Source: Arthrobacter sp. ISL-85
GTDB taxonomy: Bacteria; Actinomycetota; Actinomycetes; Actinomycetales; Micrococcaceae
Assembly (NCBI RefSeq): GCF_018613675.1
Contig: NZ_JAGGPQ010000020.1
Coordinates: 107,894 to 171,893 of the forward strand
Length of the DNA: 64,000 bases
Direction: 5' to 3'
The notes under the pieces were generated by a model. It saw nothing but the letters and a program-made list of their open reading frames with translations. It searched no databases and had not been told where the DNA came from. Both the position numbers and the translations under genes were made by a program. Below, piece after piece: positions 24,643 through 32,784 of this stretch (position 1 is the first letter of the stretch; every line of letters begins with the position of its first letter).

Positions 24643-25647
24643 TCAGGGCGCGGATTCCCTGACCTTCAACTCGAACCCTGCTTCCACGTGCACACCCTGC
24701 TCCGACGGCTCGCGGCCGGCGATCCGGTCCAGCAACAGGTTGATGGACCGCTCCGCGATCTCGTCCATGCCCGGTGAGACCGTGCTCAGGGAAGGGGACG
24801 CGAACCGGGCCTCGTCGATGTCGTCGAACCCGGCCACCGCCACGTCCTGCGGCACTTTGACGCCACGGATCAACAGTTCGTGCATGGCCCCTAGCGCCAG
24901 TACGTCATTCAGCCCGAAGACGGCGTCGAACTCCACGCCGGTTTCCATAAGGCCGGCGACGGCGGCTGCACCCGCGTCGCGGCGCCATTCCGCGGGTGCG
25001 ACGAGCGCGGGGTCGAAGGGGATGCCCGCCGCTGCCAGCGCCCCCCGGTACCCCTTCAGTCGCAGTCCCGCAGTCCCTGCAGATTCCCCAGTGTTCGCTC
25101 CCACCACGGCAATGCGGCGGCGGCCGCCGGCCAGCAGGTGCGTGGTAAGCGCAGCGGCGGCTTCCTCGTTCTTCATGGTCACCAGGTCGAAGCGGGGATC
25201 CATGATGTGCTCACCCAGCATCACCAGCGGCTTGGTGCCGGCGCGTGCGGCAATGGCATCCGCGTCAGCCACCAGCGGCGTGAACAGCAGTCCGTCGGTG
25301 AGCTGGCGGAAGGTCCCCTGGAGGGCGCCAAGTTCGGCGGACGCTTCGGCGTCGGACTGCTCCACCATCACCCGGTAGCCGTGGCGGGCAGCAGCCTTCA
25401 TCAGCCGGGATGCCAGCTCCGCGTAGTACGGGGCGGAGAGGTCGGACAGGACCAGGCCCAGCATGGATGTCTTGCCGGACCGGAGGCTGCGGGCGGTGAG
25501 GTTGGCTTCGTAGCCCAGCTCCGCGATGGCATCCTGCACCCGTTGCTTTGTGGCGGGGCGGATGAATTCGTAGTCGTTCAGGACGTTCGAAACTGTCTTG
25601 AGGGAGACGCCTGCCGCCCTCGCGACGTCATTCATGGTGACTGCCAT
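24643..25647 (-). CDS. LacI-family transcriptional regulator
   Basis: A 334-residue repressor. The N-terminal LacI helix-turn-helix and hinge (MNDVARAAGVSLKTVSNVLN, then LTARSLRSGKTSMLGLVLSD) is followed by a periplasmic-binding-like effector domain with the AVAGFDDIDEARFASPSLST signature. The ATG overlaps the stop of the HhH-GPD gene by one base (TAATG). A likely target is the GH51 arabinofuranosidase gene 0.65 kb upstream, whose leader contains an AACGTT-centred palindrome. Confidence 0.92.
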   Translation of the reverse strand: MAVTMNDVARAAGVSLKTVSNVLNDYEFIRPATKQRVQDAIAELGYEANLTARSLRSGKTSMLGLVLSDLSAPYYAELASRLMKAAARHGYRVMVEQSDAEASAELGALQGTFRQLTDGLLFTPLVADADAIAARAGTKPLVMLGEHIMDPRFDLVTMKNEEAAAALTTHLLAGGRRRIAVVGANTGESAGTAGLRLKGYRGALAAAGIPFDPALVAPAEWRRDAGAAAVAGLMETGVEFDAVFGLNDVLALGAMHELLIRGVKVPQDVAVAGFDDIDEARFASPSLSTVSPGMDEIAERSINLLLDRIAGREPSEQGVHVEAGFELKVRESAP

Positions 25648-26225
25648 TAACGTTCTTTTCCTGCCTTTGCCGCCGCCTTGGCAGCCTGCTTGCTGGCCCG
25701 CACCCTGGCCAGGGATTCCGGGTCCACAATGTCAGCCACTGACAGGTAGGCGCCGTCCTCACCGTAGTGGCCTGCGGCTTCGCGCCAGCCGGGCGCGTTG
25801 AGGCCGCGCTGTTTGCCCAACAGGGCCAGGAAGATCTTCGCCTTCTGCTCCCCAAATCCGGGCAGCGCCTTGAGCCGGCGCAGCACCTCGGCGCCGTCCG
25901 GGGAGCCCTTGGTCCAGATGGCGGCGGTATCGCCGTCCCATTCATGCTGCACCGCCGCGGCGAGCGCCTGCACACGCCCGGCCATGGAACCCGGGAAGCG
26001 GTGGACGGCGGGCCGTTCCTTGAACATCTCCACGAACGCCGCTGGATCATGCGATGCAACGGCCTCGGGCTTCAGCGACCCGATCCGGGCCCGGATTTTT
26101 TCCGGCCCGGCGAAGGCGGATTCCATGGTCACCTGCTGGTCCAGCAGCATGCCGGTCAGGAGGGCAAAGTCGTCCTCGCTCAACAACTTGTCCGCGGCGG
26201 GATCGCCCGTGATGTGCAGTTCCAT
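25647..26225 (-). CDS. HhH-GPD family DNA glycosylase-like protein
   Basis: A 192-residue base-excision-repair fold. The helix-hairpin-helix is LKALPGFGEQKAKIFLALLG (about residues 122-141). The GPD aspartate is not obvious at the expected place (ALLGKQRGLNAPGW), so catalysis may differ from AlkA or Nth. An N-terminal LLTGMLLDQQVTMESAFAG helix resembles the family's DQQV(S/T) element. The C-terminus is Lys/Ala-rich. The start is the ATG at 26225: GGGAGG lies 9 bases upstream and touches the earlier ATG at 26234. Translation is coupled to the LacI gene. Confidence 0.8.
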   Translation of the reverse strand: MELHITGDPAADKLLSEDDFALLTGMLLDQQVTMESAFAGPEKIRARIGSLKPEAVASHDPAAFVEMFKERPAVHRFPGSMAGRVQALAAAVQHEWDGDTAAIWTKGSPDGAEVLRRLKALPGFGEQKAKIFLALLGKQRGLNAPGWREAAGHYGEDGAYLSVADIVDPESLARVRASKQAAKAAAKAGKER

Positions 26226-26293
26226 GCCGTCCATCCTCCCACCTGCGGGCCGCCGTCGTCATAAGCGCCCGCATGCCCTCCCTGCAAGCTGGG

Positions 26294-27820
26294 TCAGGAC
26301 TCCACGGCGAGCCGGATCATGGACCAGGACACTGCCGGGAGCTCCGCGGTGAGCCGGCCGCCGTCCACCGTCACCGTGCCGTTATCCGACGGCAGGACCG
26401 AGGTGGAATCGTCAGCGCTGGCCTGCCAGTAAGGGTCCTTGTTGGCGTAGGTCAGCGCTTCCACAACGCGGACATCGCCCAGGGAGGCCACGGCAGCGTC
26501 CAGGGTGAGCGCCTGCCCGGCAGAGCGGTTCACGGCGAACACCACGGCCTCACCCTTGTGCGCGTCATACGTGGCGACGGCGGACAGGGCGGCGAAGTCG
26601 GCCGTCTTGCCGCCGCTGACCAGCGGGGATTCGACGGCGAGCTGCAGCACCGTGCCGGACGCGTGCCGGGAGGTCAGGGCGAAGGGGTGGAAAGTCGTCT
26701 GTTTCCAGGACCGCCCCCGGGGTTCGGTCATGATGGGCGCGATGACGTTGACCAGTTGGGCCAGGCTGGCCGAATGGACGCGGTCCGTGTTCCGGAGCAG
26801 CGTGACCAGGAGGTCACCCACCACCACGGCGTCCGCCACCGTGTATGTGTCCTCCAGCAGGACGGGGGCTACCGGCCAGTCCTTTCCGGTGGGCACCTTG
26901 GATTCGTCCCGGCTCATGTGCCAGACGTTCCACTCATCGAAGGAGATGTTCACCTGCTTGCTGGATTTCTTCACCGACTTCACGTGATCGATGTGGCTGA
27001 CGATGTCGCGGATGAAGGCATCCATCTTGTGCCCGGCCGCCAAGTATTCCTGCAGGTCTCCGAAGTCCTCGAAGTACTGGTGCGCGGAGATCAGGTCCAC
27101 CAGTTCGTAGGTTTCGGACAGCACTACCCGCTCCCACTCGCCAAAGGTGGGCATGGTGGGCCCGGAACTGCCGCAGGCCACGAGCTCCAGGTCCGGTTCG
27201 ATCATGCGCATGCCGCGGGCGGTGTCCGCTGCCAGCCGGCCGTACTCCACCGCGTTCTTGTGGCCGATCTGCCAGGGGCCGTCCATTTCGTTGCCCAGGC
27301 ACCACATCTTGATGCCGTAGCCGCTGCCCGCGCCGTTGGCACGGCGCTGCTCGGACAGTGCGGTCCCGCCGTCGATGTTGCAGTACTCCACCAGGTCCAG
27401 TGCTTCCTGGACGCCGCGGGTGCCCAGGTTCACCGCCATCATGGGCTCCACGCCGGCTTTGGCGGACCATTTGGCGAATTCGTCCACGCCCACCGCGTTG
27501 GGGTCGGTGGAGTGCCATGCCAGGTCCAGGCGGACGGGACGCTGGTCCACGGGGCCCACGCCGTCCTCCCAGCGGTAGCCGGAGACAAAGTTGCCGCCCG
27601 GATAGCGGACGGTGGACACGCCCAGCTCACGGGTCAGTTCCAGGACGTCCTTGCGGAAGCCGTCCTCATCGGCGTCGGGGTGTTCCGGTTCAAAGATGCC
27701 GGTGTACACGCACCGGCCAAGGTGCTCAACAAAGGCGCCAAACGTACGACGACGGACGGGCCCCACGGTGAACGACGGATCGACGGTGATTTTTGCTGCG
27801 GCGGGTTCTGGATGGGTCAC
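26294..27820 (-). CDS. Alpha-N-arabinofuranosidase, GH51
   Basis: A 508-residue retaining glycosidase that releases arabinofuranose from arabinan/arabinoxylan oligosaccharides. The acid/base Glu is in CLGNEMDGPWQIGH (about 177) and the nucleophile Glu in SFDEWNVW (about 296), on a TIM barrel with a C-terminal beta domain. RRTFGAFVEHLGRCVYTGIF near the N-terminus is typical. No signal peptide, so it acts on imported oligosaccharides. The GTG at 27820 has GAGGA upstream, and an AACGTT-centred operator lies just upstream. No arabinose transporter is adjacent. Confidence 0.95.
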   Translation of the reverse strand: MTHPEPAAAKITVDPSFTVGPVRRRTFGAFVEHLGRCVYTGIFEPEHPDADEDGFRKDVLELTRELGVSTVRYPGGNFVSGYRWEDGVGPVDQRPVRLDLAWHSTDPNAVGVDEFAKWSAKAGVEPMMAVNLGTRGVQEALDLVEYCNIDGGTALSEQRRANGAGSGYGIKMWCLGNEMDGPWQIGHKNAVEYGRLAADTARGMRMIEPDLELVACGSSGPTMPTFGEWERVVLSETYELVDLISAHQYFEDFGDLQEYLAAGHKMDAFIRDIVSHIDHVKSVKKSSKQVNISFDEWNVWHMSRDESKVPTGKDWPVAPVLLEDTYTVADAVVVGDLLVTLLRNTDRVHSASLAQLVNVIAPIMTEPRGRSWKQTTFHPFALTSRHASGTVLQLAVESPLVSGGKTADFAALSAVATYDAHKGEAVVFAVNRSAGQALTLDAAVASLGDVRVVEALTYANKDPYWQASADDSTSVLPSDNGTVTVDGGRLTAELPAVSWSMIRLAVES

Positions 27821-28126
27821 GAAGGTATCCTCGAGCTAGTTTTTACAACGTTATAGAAGACATTGTTTGCTGTGTTGCTTCGGGAGTCAAGTGTCTGGCT
27901 GGGCTACGGCCCACAGGGTTCCAGCCCGGGCCGGATGGCCCCGTGGCGAACCCACCTGCGGCAACGCCCAAAATGCCACAGGACCAGGAACCGCCAAGTA
28001 CTACCTAATCGAAAAAACAGGTACCAGCTACGCATTCACCGGACACTGGACGGCCATTAGGTTTTTCACAGAGACAAGACCTTCAGGCTCGCGGTACTTG
28101 GCTCACTAGGGGGGTTTGAGACTGCA
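27821..28126. other. Intergenic region with a possible decayed coding fragment
   Basis: 306 bases between divergent genes, visibly lower in GC than the neighbours. The left end holds the GH51 leader and operator. In one forward frame (about 27945-28050) it reads GNAQNATGPGTAKYYLIEKT followed by GTSYAFTGHW, which looks protein-like but has no start, no ribosome-binding site and an early stop context. It may be a remnant of a lost gene; no family is recognised. Confidence 0.35.
27844..27855. promoter_or_regulatory. LacI-type operator upstream of the GH51 gene
   Basis: TACAACGTTATA, a near-palindrome centred on CG, 24 bases upstream of the GH51 start codon. LacI-family operators typically have such a central CpG. 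Probable regulator: the LacI protein at 24643-25647 (inference). Confidence 0.4.
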
Positions 28127-29077
28127 ATGCATCATTCACCACATATAGGCCCAGGCTTCCCGGTCCAAAGGACACGGGTTATAGGCGGGGCCGGCGACGA
28201 GGAGTCCTTCGAGACCAAGGGCTCTCCCCCAGCCGTCGCCGGCCCTCTGCTCCCTCCGGCCTCCCGGAGGGGCCACGCACCGCTGCCCCCGGCAGCAAGC
28301 CATGCACGGGCCACGCCCAGGAACTCGGCCCTCCTGCTGGACCTGGTCAACGGCGCCCAAACCCTGGCCGACTCCCTGGATCTGCTGGTGGCCGCTTCGG
28401 CCAGCCACGTGGTCAGGACCGCCGGAATCGACGTTGGCTGCGGCTTGGTGCTGCACCAGCCCAAGCGCAGCCCGGCCGTCACCGGCACCACCGATGAAGT
28501 GGTCCGCCTGTTGGACTGGGAACGGGATGCTGCCGAGGGTCCGGTGAACGACGTACTGTCCGGCGGGCACCCAGTTGCGGTCCTCCAAAGGAACGGAGAC
28601 TTCCGCTGGCGGCACTACTCCAGCGAGCTCCAGTCGGCCGGATTCGGCAGCGCCCTCGCGGTAAGGCTCCGCGTTGACAGTGACGTTCCTGCCGACGACG
28701 GGATCCCCGGCAGCAGTGAACTCGGCCAGTCACGGGCCGCCCTCGCCTTTTTCGCCCAGGATTCAAAAGCCTTCCCGCTCCAGGTCATCGCGGAAGCACG
28801 CACCTTCGCGATGCTGGCGACGAAAAGCCTGCAGATGGCCATCAACCTTCACACCGCCCGCTCGCTGGCCGCCGACCTCCGCTCGGCGCTGGATAGCCGC
28901 ACCTCCATCAATGTGGCCTGCGGAGTGATCATGGCCCAGAACAGGTGCTCTTACCAGGAGGCATTCTCCATCCTCGCCAAGGCCTCAAGCCACCGGAACA
29001 TCAAAGTGCGCAAAGTGGCCGAAGACATCCTGGAACACCTGCCGGAAGGTGCACCCCGCGCCCACTTCGGCCGCTGA
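28127..29077 (+). CDS. GAF-ANTAR transcription antiterminator (second copy)
   Basis: A 316-residue regulator. Residues 1-65 are Pro/Ala/Gly-rich and probably unstructured, or the true start is further in. The GAF-like domain spans about 66-235 (LLLDLVNGAQTLADSLDLLV, LGQSRAALAFFAQDSKAFPL). The ANTAR domain spans about 245-305 (VACGVIMAQNRCSYQEAFSI, KVRKVAEDILEHL). The ANTAR domain resembles that of the protein at 7790-8542 (shared IMAQNRCS). It probably binds hairpins in leader RNAs. The ATG follows a GGGGGTTTGAG stretch. Confidence 0.8.
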   Translation: MHHSPHIGPGFPVQRTRVIGGAGDEESFETKGSPPAVAGPLLPPASRRGHAPLPPAASHARATPRNSALLLDLVNGAQTLADSLDLLVAASASHVVRTAGIDVGCGLVLHQPKRSPAVTGTTDEVVRLLDWERDAAEGPVNDVLSGGHPVAVLQRNGDFRWRHYSSELQSAGFGSALAVRLRVDSDVPADDGIPGSSELGQSRAALAFFAQDSKAFPLQVIAEARTFAMLATKSLQMAINLHTARSLAADLRSALDSRTSINVACGVIMAQNRCSYQEAFSILAKASSHRNIKVRKVAEDILEHLPEGAPRAHFGR

Positions 29078-29160
29078 CCCTCAGTTGGTTCCCGACGGTT
29101 CACCGGCCCTTGAGTGGGTAGGAAACAATATAGGACCAGCAGCGCGGGAGGGCCGGACGG

Positions 29161-29634
29161 ATGGAAAGCACGCAGCCGGTCGCCCGGCGCACCCGCGGGG
29201 GTGCAGCCGTCTGGCTGGCCGGTCCGCTAAGCACCGCGCTGGGCCTGGCCGCGCATGTTGCCGGCGGGGGCCAGTCGCCCGCCGTCGTCATCGTGGTTGC
29301 GCTGGCAGCGCTGCTGGGCTTGGGCGCCGTGCTCGTGGAGCGGCTGGCGCCCCCGCAGCTTCCGGGCTGGGCTGTCCTGGTGGCCTCGGCCGTCGCGCAG
29401 CAGCTGCTCCACCTCGCCTTCGCTGCTTTCTCAACCTCCACCACTGTTTCGTTGCCGGGCCATGACCATGGCGCCGGGAGCACCCCGGCCGTGCCGTCGT
29501 CCGCCGGTGCCGCGGCTGCGCACTCCCTCCACCTGATGCTGTACCTGCACTCCGGCGCCGCCCTGGCTGCCGCTGCCGCCGTTGCCCAATGGAGCAGGAT
29601 CTCCACGTGGTTCCGGGCACGGATCAGGACGTGA
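29161..29634 (+). CDS. Small membrane protein of unknown function
   Basis: A 157-residue protein with about four hydrophobic segments (AAVWLAGPLSTALGLAAHVA; VVIVVALAALLGLGAVLVER; WAVLVASAVAQQLLHLAFAA; HLMLYLHSGAALAAAAAVAQ). A loop contains a small His cluster (GHDHGAG). GGGAGG precedes the ATG by 8 bases. The last 11 bases overlap the end of the convergent anti-sigma gene. No family recognised; the His-containing loop might bind metal. Confidence 0.65.
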   Translation: MESTQPVARRTRGGAAVWLAGPLSTALGLAAHVAGGGQSPAVVIVVALAALLGLGAVLVERLAPPQLPGWAVLVASAVAQQLLHLAFAAFSTSTTVSLPGHDHGAGSTPAVPSSAGAAAAHSLHLMLYLHSGAALAAAAAVAQWSRISTWFRARIRT

Positions 29635-30448
29635 GCGTTCCCCTGGCGATGCTCACGGTGGAGTGGGCGGGATTTCCGTCCATGGGCTCGTCCGATACAT
29701 CAACCAACGGGTACTGGGAGATGTCCAGGCCGGCAGGCACCTGGAACGTTCCTGACGTGGAATTCATGACGCCGAGGCTGACCAGCTTGGAAAGGTCCGG
29801 GGCGATCAGCCACACCTCCTGGTAGCCCTTGGCTTCATCCTTGTCCAGGCTGACCTCCAGGCTGCGGGAACCATCCGCCGCCGCCACCACTTTGGCGGAT
29901 CCCGCCGCGGAGTACTGAGCCAATGGGGCCAGCTGCGCAGCGGCCAGCTCCCGGGGCTGGGGCGGGCGGCTCAACGCCCAGACGGCACCGAAAACCACCA
30001 GGACAGCAGCGGCCGCCGCTGCCAGCCACGTGCCCGGGCGCTGCCACCAGGCGGCCTTCGCCCGGGTACCCTTCGTTTTGGCACCTTTCGTTCGGGAACC
30101 CAGAGGGATAACGTCCGACGGCGGAACGTCCTTGGGTGCGTCGGTGGTGGCAGGACCCGCCCCGTCTTGCCCGGCCGCGGCTTCGTTGGACGCTTCGACC
30201 GCCAGCGGGTCCTCCCGGACGGACTCCCCCAGGCCAAGCCCGCGATGGATTCCCTCCCAAACCTGGGGCCCTGGGACGGACAGGCGGCTGGTGTCCGGCG
30301 TTGTCTTCACCGCTTCCACGGTGCGGCGCAGGGCGGCGTAGTCGGCGGCGCATTCGGGACAGGCCAGGAGGTGCTCGCGGGCCGCCGGGTCCTCCCAGTC
30401 GTCGTACAGCGCCAGGAGGCTCAACTGTTCCGGATCAAGATGCGGCAT
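29624..30448 (-). CDS. Anti-sigma factor, RskA-like
   Basis: A 274-residue single-pass membrane regulator. The cytoplasmic anti-sigma domain contains a zinc-binding motif (HLLACPECAADY; His26, Cys30, Cys33). A Lys/Arg-rich linker leads to one transmembrane helix (TWLAAAAAAVLVVFGAVWAL, about 142-161). The extracellular RskA-type C-terminal domain follows (PRELAAAQLAPLAQYSAAGS, YQEVWLIAPDL). It holds the ECF sigma factor inactive until proteolysed. It overlaps the sigma gene by 14 bases. Confidence 0.92.
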   Translation of the reverse strand: MPHLDPEQLSLLALYDDWEDPAAREHLLACPECAADYAALRRTVEAVKTTPDTSRLSVPGPQVWEGIHRGLGLGESVREDPLAVEASNEAAAGQDGAGPATTDAPKDVPPSDVIPLGSRTKGAKTKGTRAKAAWWQRPGTWLAAAAAAVLVVFGAVWALSRPPQPRELAAAQLAPLAQYSAAGSAKVVAAADGSRSLEVSLDKDEAKGYQEVWLIAPDLSKLVSLGVMNSTSGTFQVPAGLDISQYPLVDVSDEPMDGNPAHSTVSIARGTLTS

Positions 30449-31013
30449 GGTCCACCTCCAATCTGCTTCTCAGGTGCGTCAGGCTGCGCCGGATGTGGCT
30501 CTTGACGGTACCAAGGGGCAGGTCCAGTTTCCGTGAGATCTGTTCGTGCGTCAGGTCCTCGTAAAAGGCAAGCTTCATGATGGAACCCTGGGGCTCGCCC
30601 AGCCTCTCCAGTTCGCCGTCCAGGAGCAGCCGGTCCGCCAGGGTTTCCGCGGCCTCCGTTCCCGGACCCGCATCCCCGGCCATACCGGCCCCGGCAGCAG
30701 CATAAGCCTTGCGTGCTTCACGCGAGGCCGCCTGCTGGGCATCCGTGATGGCGTTGCGCGTAATGCCCACGATCCACGCCGGCAGCCGCGCCACCTGCGG
30801 GTTGAAGGTGCTCCGTGAGCGCCATACCCGGATGAAGACCTCCTGGGTCACGTCGTCCGCCGCGGCGCGGTCAGCCAACGACCGCAGGGCCAGCGTGTGC
30901 ACCAGGGGCGCGAACTCCCGGTATGCCGCTGCCAGCGCACGCTCATCGCCGGACTGGAACGACTCGGTCAGCTGGTCGTCCCATCCCTGGGAGGCGTGCC
31001 CGGGAAGCGTCAC
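30435..31013 (-). CDS. ECF RNA polymerase sigma factor (SigK-like)
   Basis: A 192-residue extracytoplasmic-function sigma factor. Region 2 is SLADRAAADDVTQEVFIRVW, RSRSTFNPQVARLPAWIVGI with TRNAITDAQ. Region 4 is IMKLAFYEDLTHEQISRKLD and LPLGTVKSHIRRSLTHLRSR. The start was chosen at the GTG at 31013 because GGGAGGGAG lies 6 bases upstream; longer frames run into the preceding gene remnant. It is co-transcribed with its RskA-type anti-sigma factor. In related bacteria such pairs control surface fasciclin/sortase genes, of which only a stub remains here. Confidence 0.92.
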   Translation of the reverse strand: MTLPGHASQGWDDQLTESFQSGDERALAAAYREFAPLVHTLALRSLADRAAADDVTQEVFIRVWRSRSTFNPQVARLPAWIVGITRNAITDAQQAASREARKAYAAAGAGMAGDAGPGTEAAETLADRLLLDGELERLGEPQGSIMKLAFYEDLTHEQISRKLDLPLGTVKSHIRRSLTHLRSRLEVDHAAS

Positions 31014-31094
31014 AGGCGGCTCCCTCCCGGCGCTAGCGACGAGATACATGGCTGGCCACCGGCCGTGCACGAATTGGTTCACGCAGGGACCACT

Positions 31095-31277
31095 TCATGC
31101 AGGGACTGCGGTGACAATCACATTGTCGCTGTAGTCCATCCGCTCGTCCAGCGATTTGCCGCCGCAGGTGACCAGCTTGAGTTCATGCGGCCCCGGCCTC
31201 CTGAACAGGGAGGCGCCGTCGGACGCATCCTTTGCCATCAGCTCCACCCCACTGCCCGGCAGCTGACGGCGCGGTTG
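31095..31277 (-). pseudogene. C-terminal remnant of a class E/F-like sortase
   Basis: Sixty codons in frame with, and directly after, the stop of the LacI gene. The stretch PGPHELKLVTCGGKSLDE then MDYSDNVIVTAV and a stop reproduces the last part of actinobacterial sortases (the catalytic LxTCGG and the dNVvV.A strand). The N-terminal membrane anchor, catalytic His region and most of the barrel are missing. An ATG at 31238 gives only 47 residues. The stub lies immediately upstream of the sigK-like gene, suggesting a former sortase-sigma-anti-sigma operon truncated by a rearrangement that brought in the LacI gene. Confidence 0.6.
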
Positions 31278-32297
31278 TTATGCGGAGGCGGGGGCAGCGG
31301 TGCTGGCGCGGAGGACCAGTTCCGGCGGGACCACGGTGGCACTTACCGCGGCGCCCGACTCGATTTCCTTGAGCATGATGTCCATGCAGCGGCGGCCCAG
31401 CTCCTCGAAGTCCTGGCGGACGGTAGTCAGCGGGGGCGTGAAGTACCCCGCCTCCGGTTGGTCGTCGAAGCCCACCACGGAGACGTCGTCGGGCACCTTG
31501 ACCCCCGCCTCGGTGAAGGCCCGCAGCAGGCCCAGGGCCATCTGGTCGTTTCCCACGAAGATGGCCGTCGCCGTACGTCCGGACGCCAGCTCGCGGCCGA
31601 TCGCATAACCGCTGCCGGCACTCCAGTCCCCTTCCACCAGCAGGGAGTCGTCCAGCCCTGCCTCGCGAAGCGCCGCACGCCACCCCTCCGCGCGCTCGGC
31701 GCCGTCTGTCCAGCCCGGTGGGCCTGCGATGTGCCCGATCCGCCGGTGGCCCTCCTTAATGAGATGTTCGACGGCGAGCCTGGCACCCGCGCGCTGGTCC
31801 ACCATCGCTCCGCTCACCGAAGCACTGCCTGCTGAGCCCACAGCCACCACGGGCACGGGGAGATTCATCTGTTCCAGCACCGCAAGAGTGTCTGTGTGCG
31901 GCACCAGCACCGCGATTCCGTCCACGGCCTGGTCCATGAAGTGGCCAACGGCGTCGGAGAGGGCGTCCCTGCTGACTTCCCGCAAGGCGGCGATGCTGAC
32001 AAAGTAGCCGGCGTTGCGGGCGGCATTTTCAACGCCTACCAAGGTGTTGGCCGGGCCGTACTGGGACAGCTCACTGGCCAGCACGCCGATGGTCTGCGAG
32101 CGCCGCGTCACCAGGCTCCGGGCAGCCGTGTTGCGCCGGTACCCCAGTTCCGCAATGGCCCCTTCGACCTTTTCCCGCGTCGCCTTGCTGACGTTGGGGT
32201 GGTTGTTCACCACGCGGGACACGGTCTGGTGGGAGACCCCGGCTATCTTGGCCACGTCTTCCAGGCGCGGCATCCGGCCCTTGCTGGTTCTTACCAT
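31278..32297 (-). CDS. LacI-family transcriptional regulator (second)
   Basis: A 339-residue repressor. The helix-turn-helix MPRLEDVAKIAGVSHQTVSR and hinge RNTAARSLVTRRSQTIGVLA are followed by a sugar-binding effector domain with VVGFDDQPEAGYFTPPLTTV. The start ATG at 32297 or 32273 fits the family; the long open frame further upstream is not LacI-like. No sugar genes are adjacent, so it is either a distant regulator or was moved here together with the truncation of the sortase gene. Confidence 0.92.
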   Translation of the reverse strand: MVRTSKGRMPRLEDVAKIAGVSHQTVSRVVNNHPNVSKATREKVEGAIAELGYRRNTAARSLVTRRSQTIGVLASELSQYGPANTLVGVENAARNAGYFVSIAALREVSRDALSDAVGHFMDQAVDGIAVLVPHTDTLAVLEQMNLPVPVVAVGSAGSASVSGAMVDQRAGARLAVEHLIKEGHRRIGHIAGPPGWTDGAERAEGWRAALREAGLDDSLLVEGDWSAGSGYAIGRELASGRTATAIFVGNDQMALGLLRAFTEAGVKVPDDVSVVGFDDQPEAGYFTPPLTTVRQDFEELGRRCMDIMLKEIESGAAVSATVVPPELVLRASTAAPASA

Positions 32298-32439
32298 GTG
32301 CCTATTGTGCCTGCTGCGGCCCTTGCGCCTGCCTGTGTTGCGGGTATGAATCGTGCGCATTGCGTGGATGACGCTTGCCCTGCCCCTGTGTGATGGGCAG
32401 GATGAGGTGATCCGCGTCTGCAACGAAGGAGCCGGCCGA

Positions 32440-32781
32440 ATGACCAAGTATCTGATTTCGTTTCCCAGCGGCGTCATGGACATCCCCGACGGGGGCCTGC
32501 AGGAGGTTGCCGACGCGGCCCATGCAGTGGTCCTGGAGGCAAAGGACGCGGACGTCTGGGTGTTCGGCGGCGGCATCGACGAGGGCGTCCCGCCGGTCAT
32601 GGTGGACGGCGGCGGAACCGTCACGGCTGGAACCTACCCCCAGACGGCGCAGATCGAGGGCGGCTACACGGTGCTGGAACTGCCCAGCTACGACGCCGCA
32701 CTGCACTGGGCCGCGAAGATCGCCGCCGCCTGCCGCTGCGCCCAGGAAGTCCGGGCATTCCAGTACGATCCCGCCAGCTGA
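32440..32781 (+). CDS. YciI-like (DGPF-type) protein
   Basis: A 113-residue small ferredoxin-like fold. It starts MTKYLISFPSG, contains DADVWVFGGGIDEGVPPVMV and ends with the GGYTVLELPSYDAALHWAAK helix typical of the YCII/DGPF family, often linked to sigma factors or detoxification. AAGGA precedes the ATG by about 9 bases. A conserved catalytic His-Asp pair is not evident. The M23 peptidase gene begins 4 bases after its stop. Confidence 0.75.
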   Translation: MTKYLISFPSGVMDIPDGGLQEVADAAHAVVLEAKDADVWVFGGGIDEGVPPVMVDGGGTVTAGTYPQTAQIEGGYTVLELPSYDAALHWAAKIAAACRCAQEVRAFQYDPAS

Positions 32782-32784
32782 ACT

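Noticed and set aside
26273..27856. A 527-codon open frame antisense to the GH51 gene
   Set aside because: Typical GC-shadow composition; GH51 on the other strand has all catalytic motifs.
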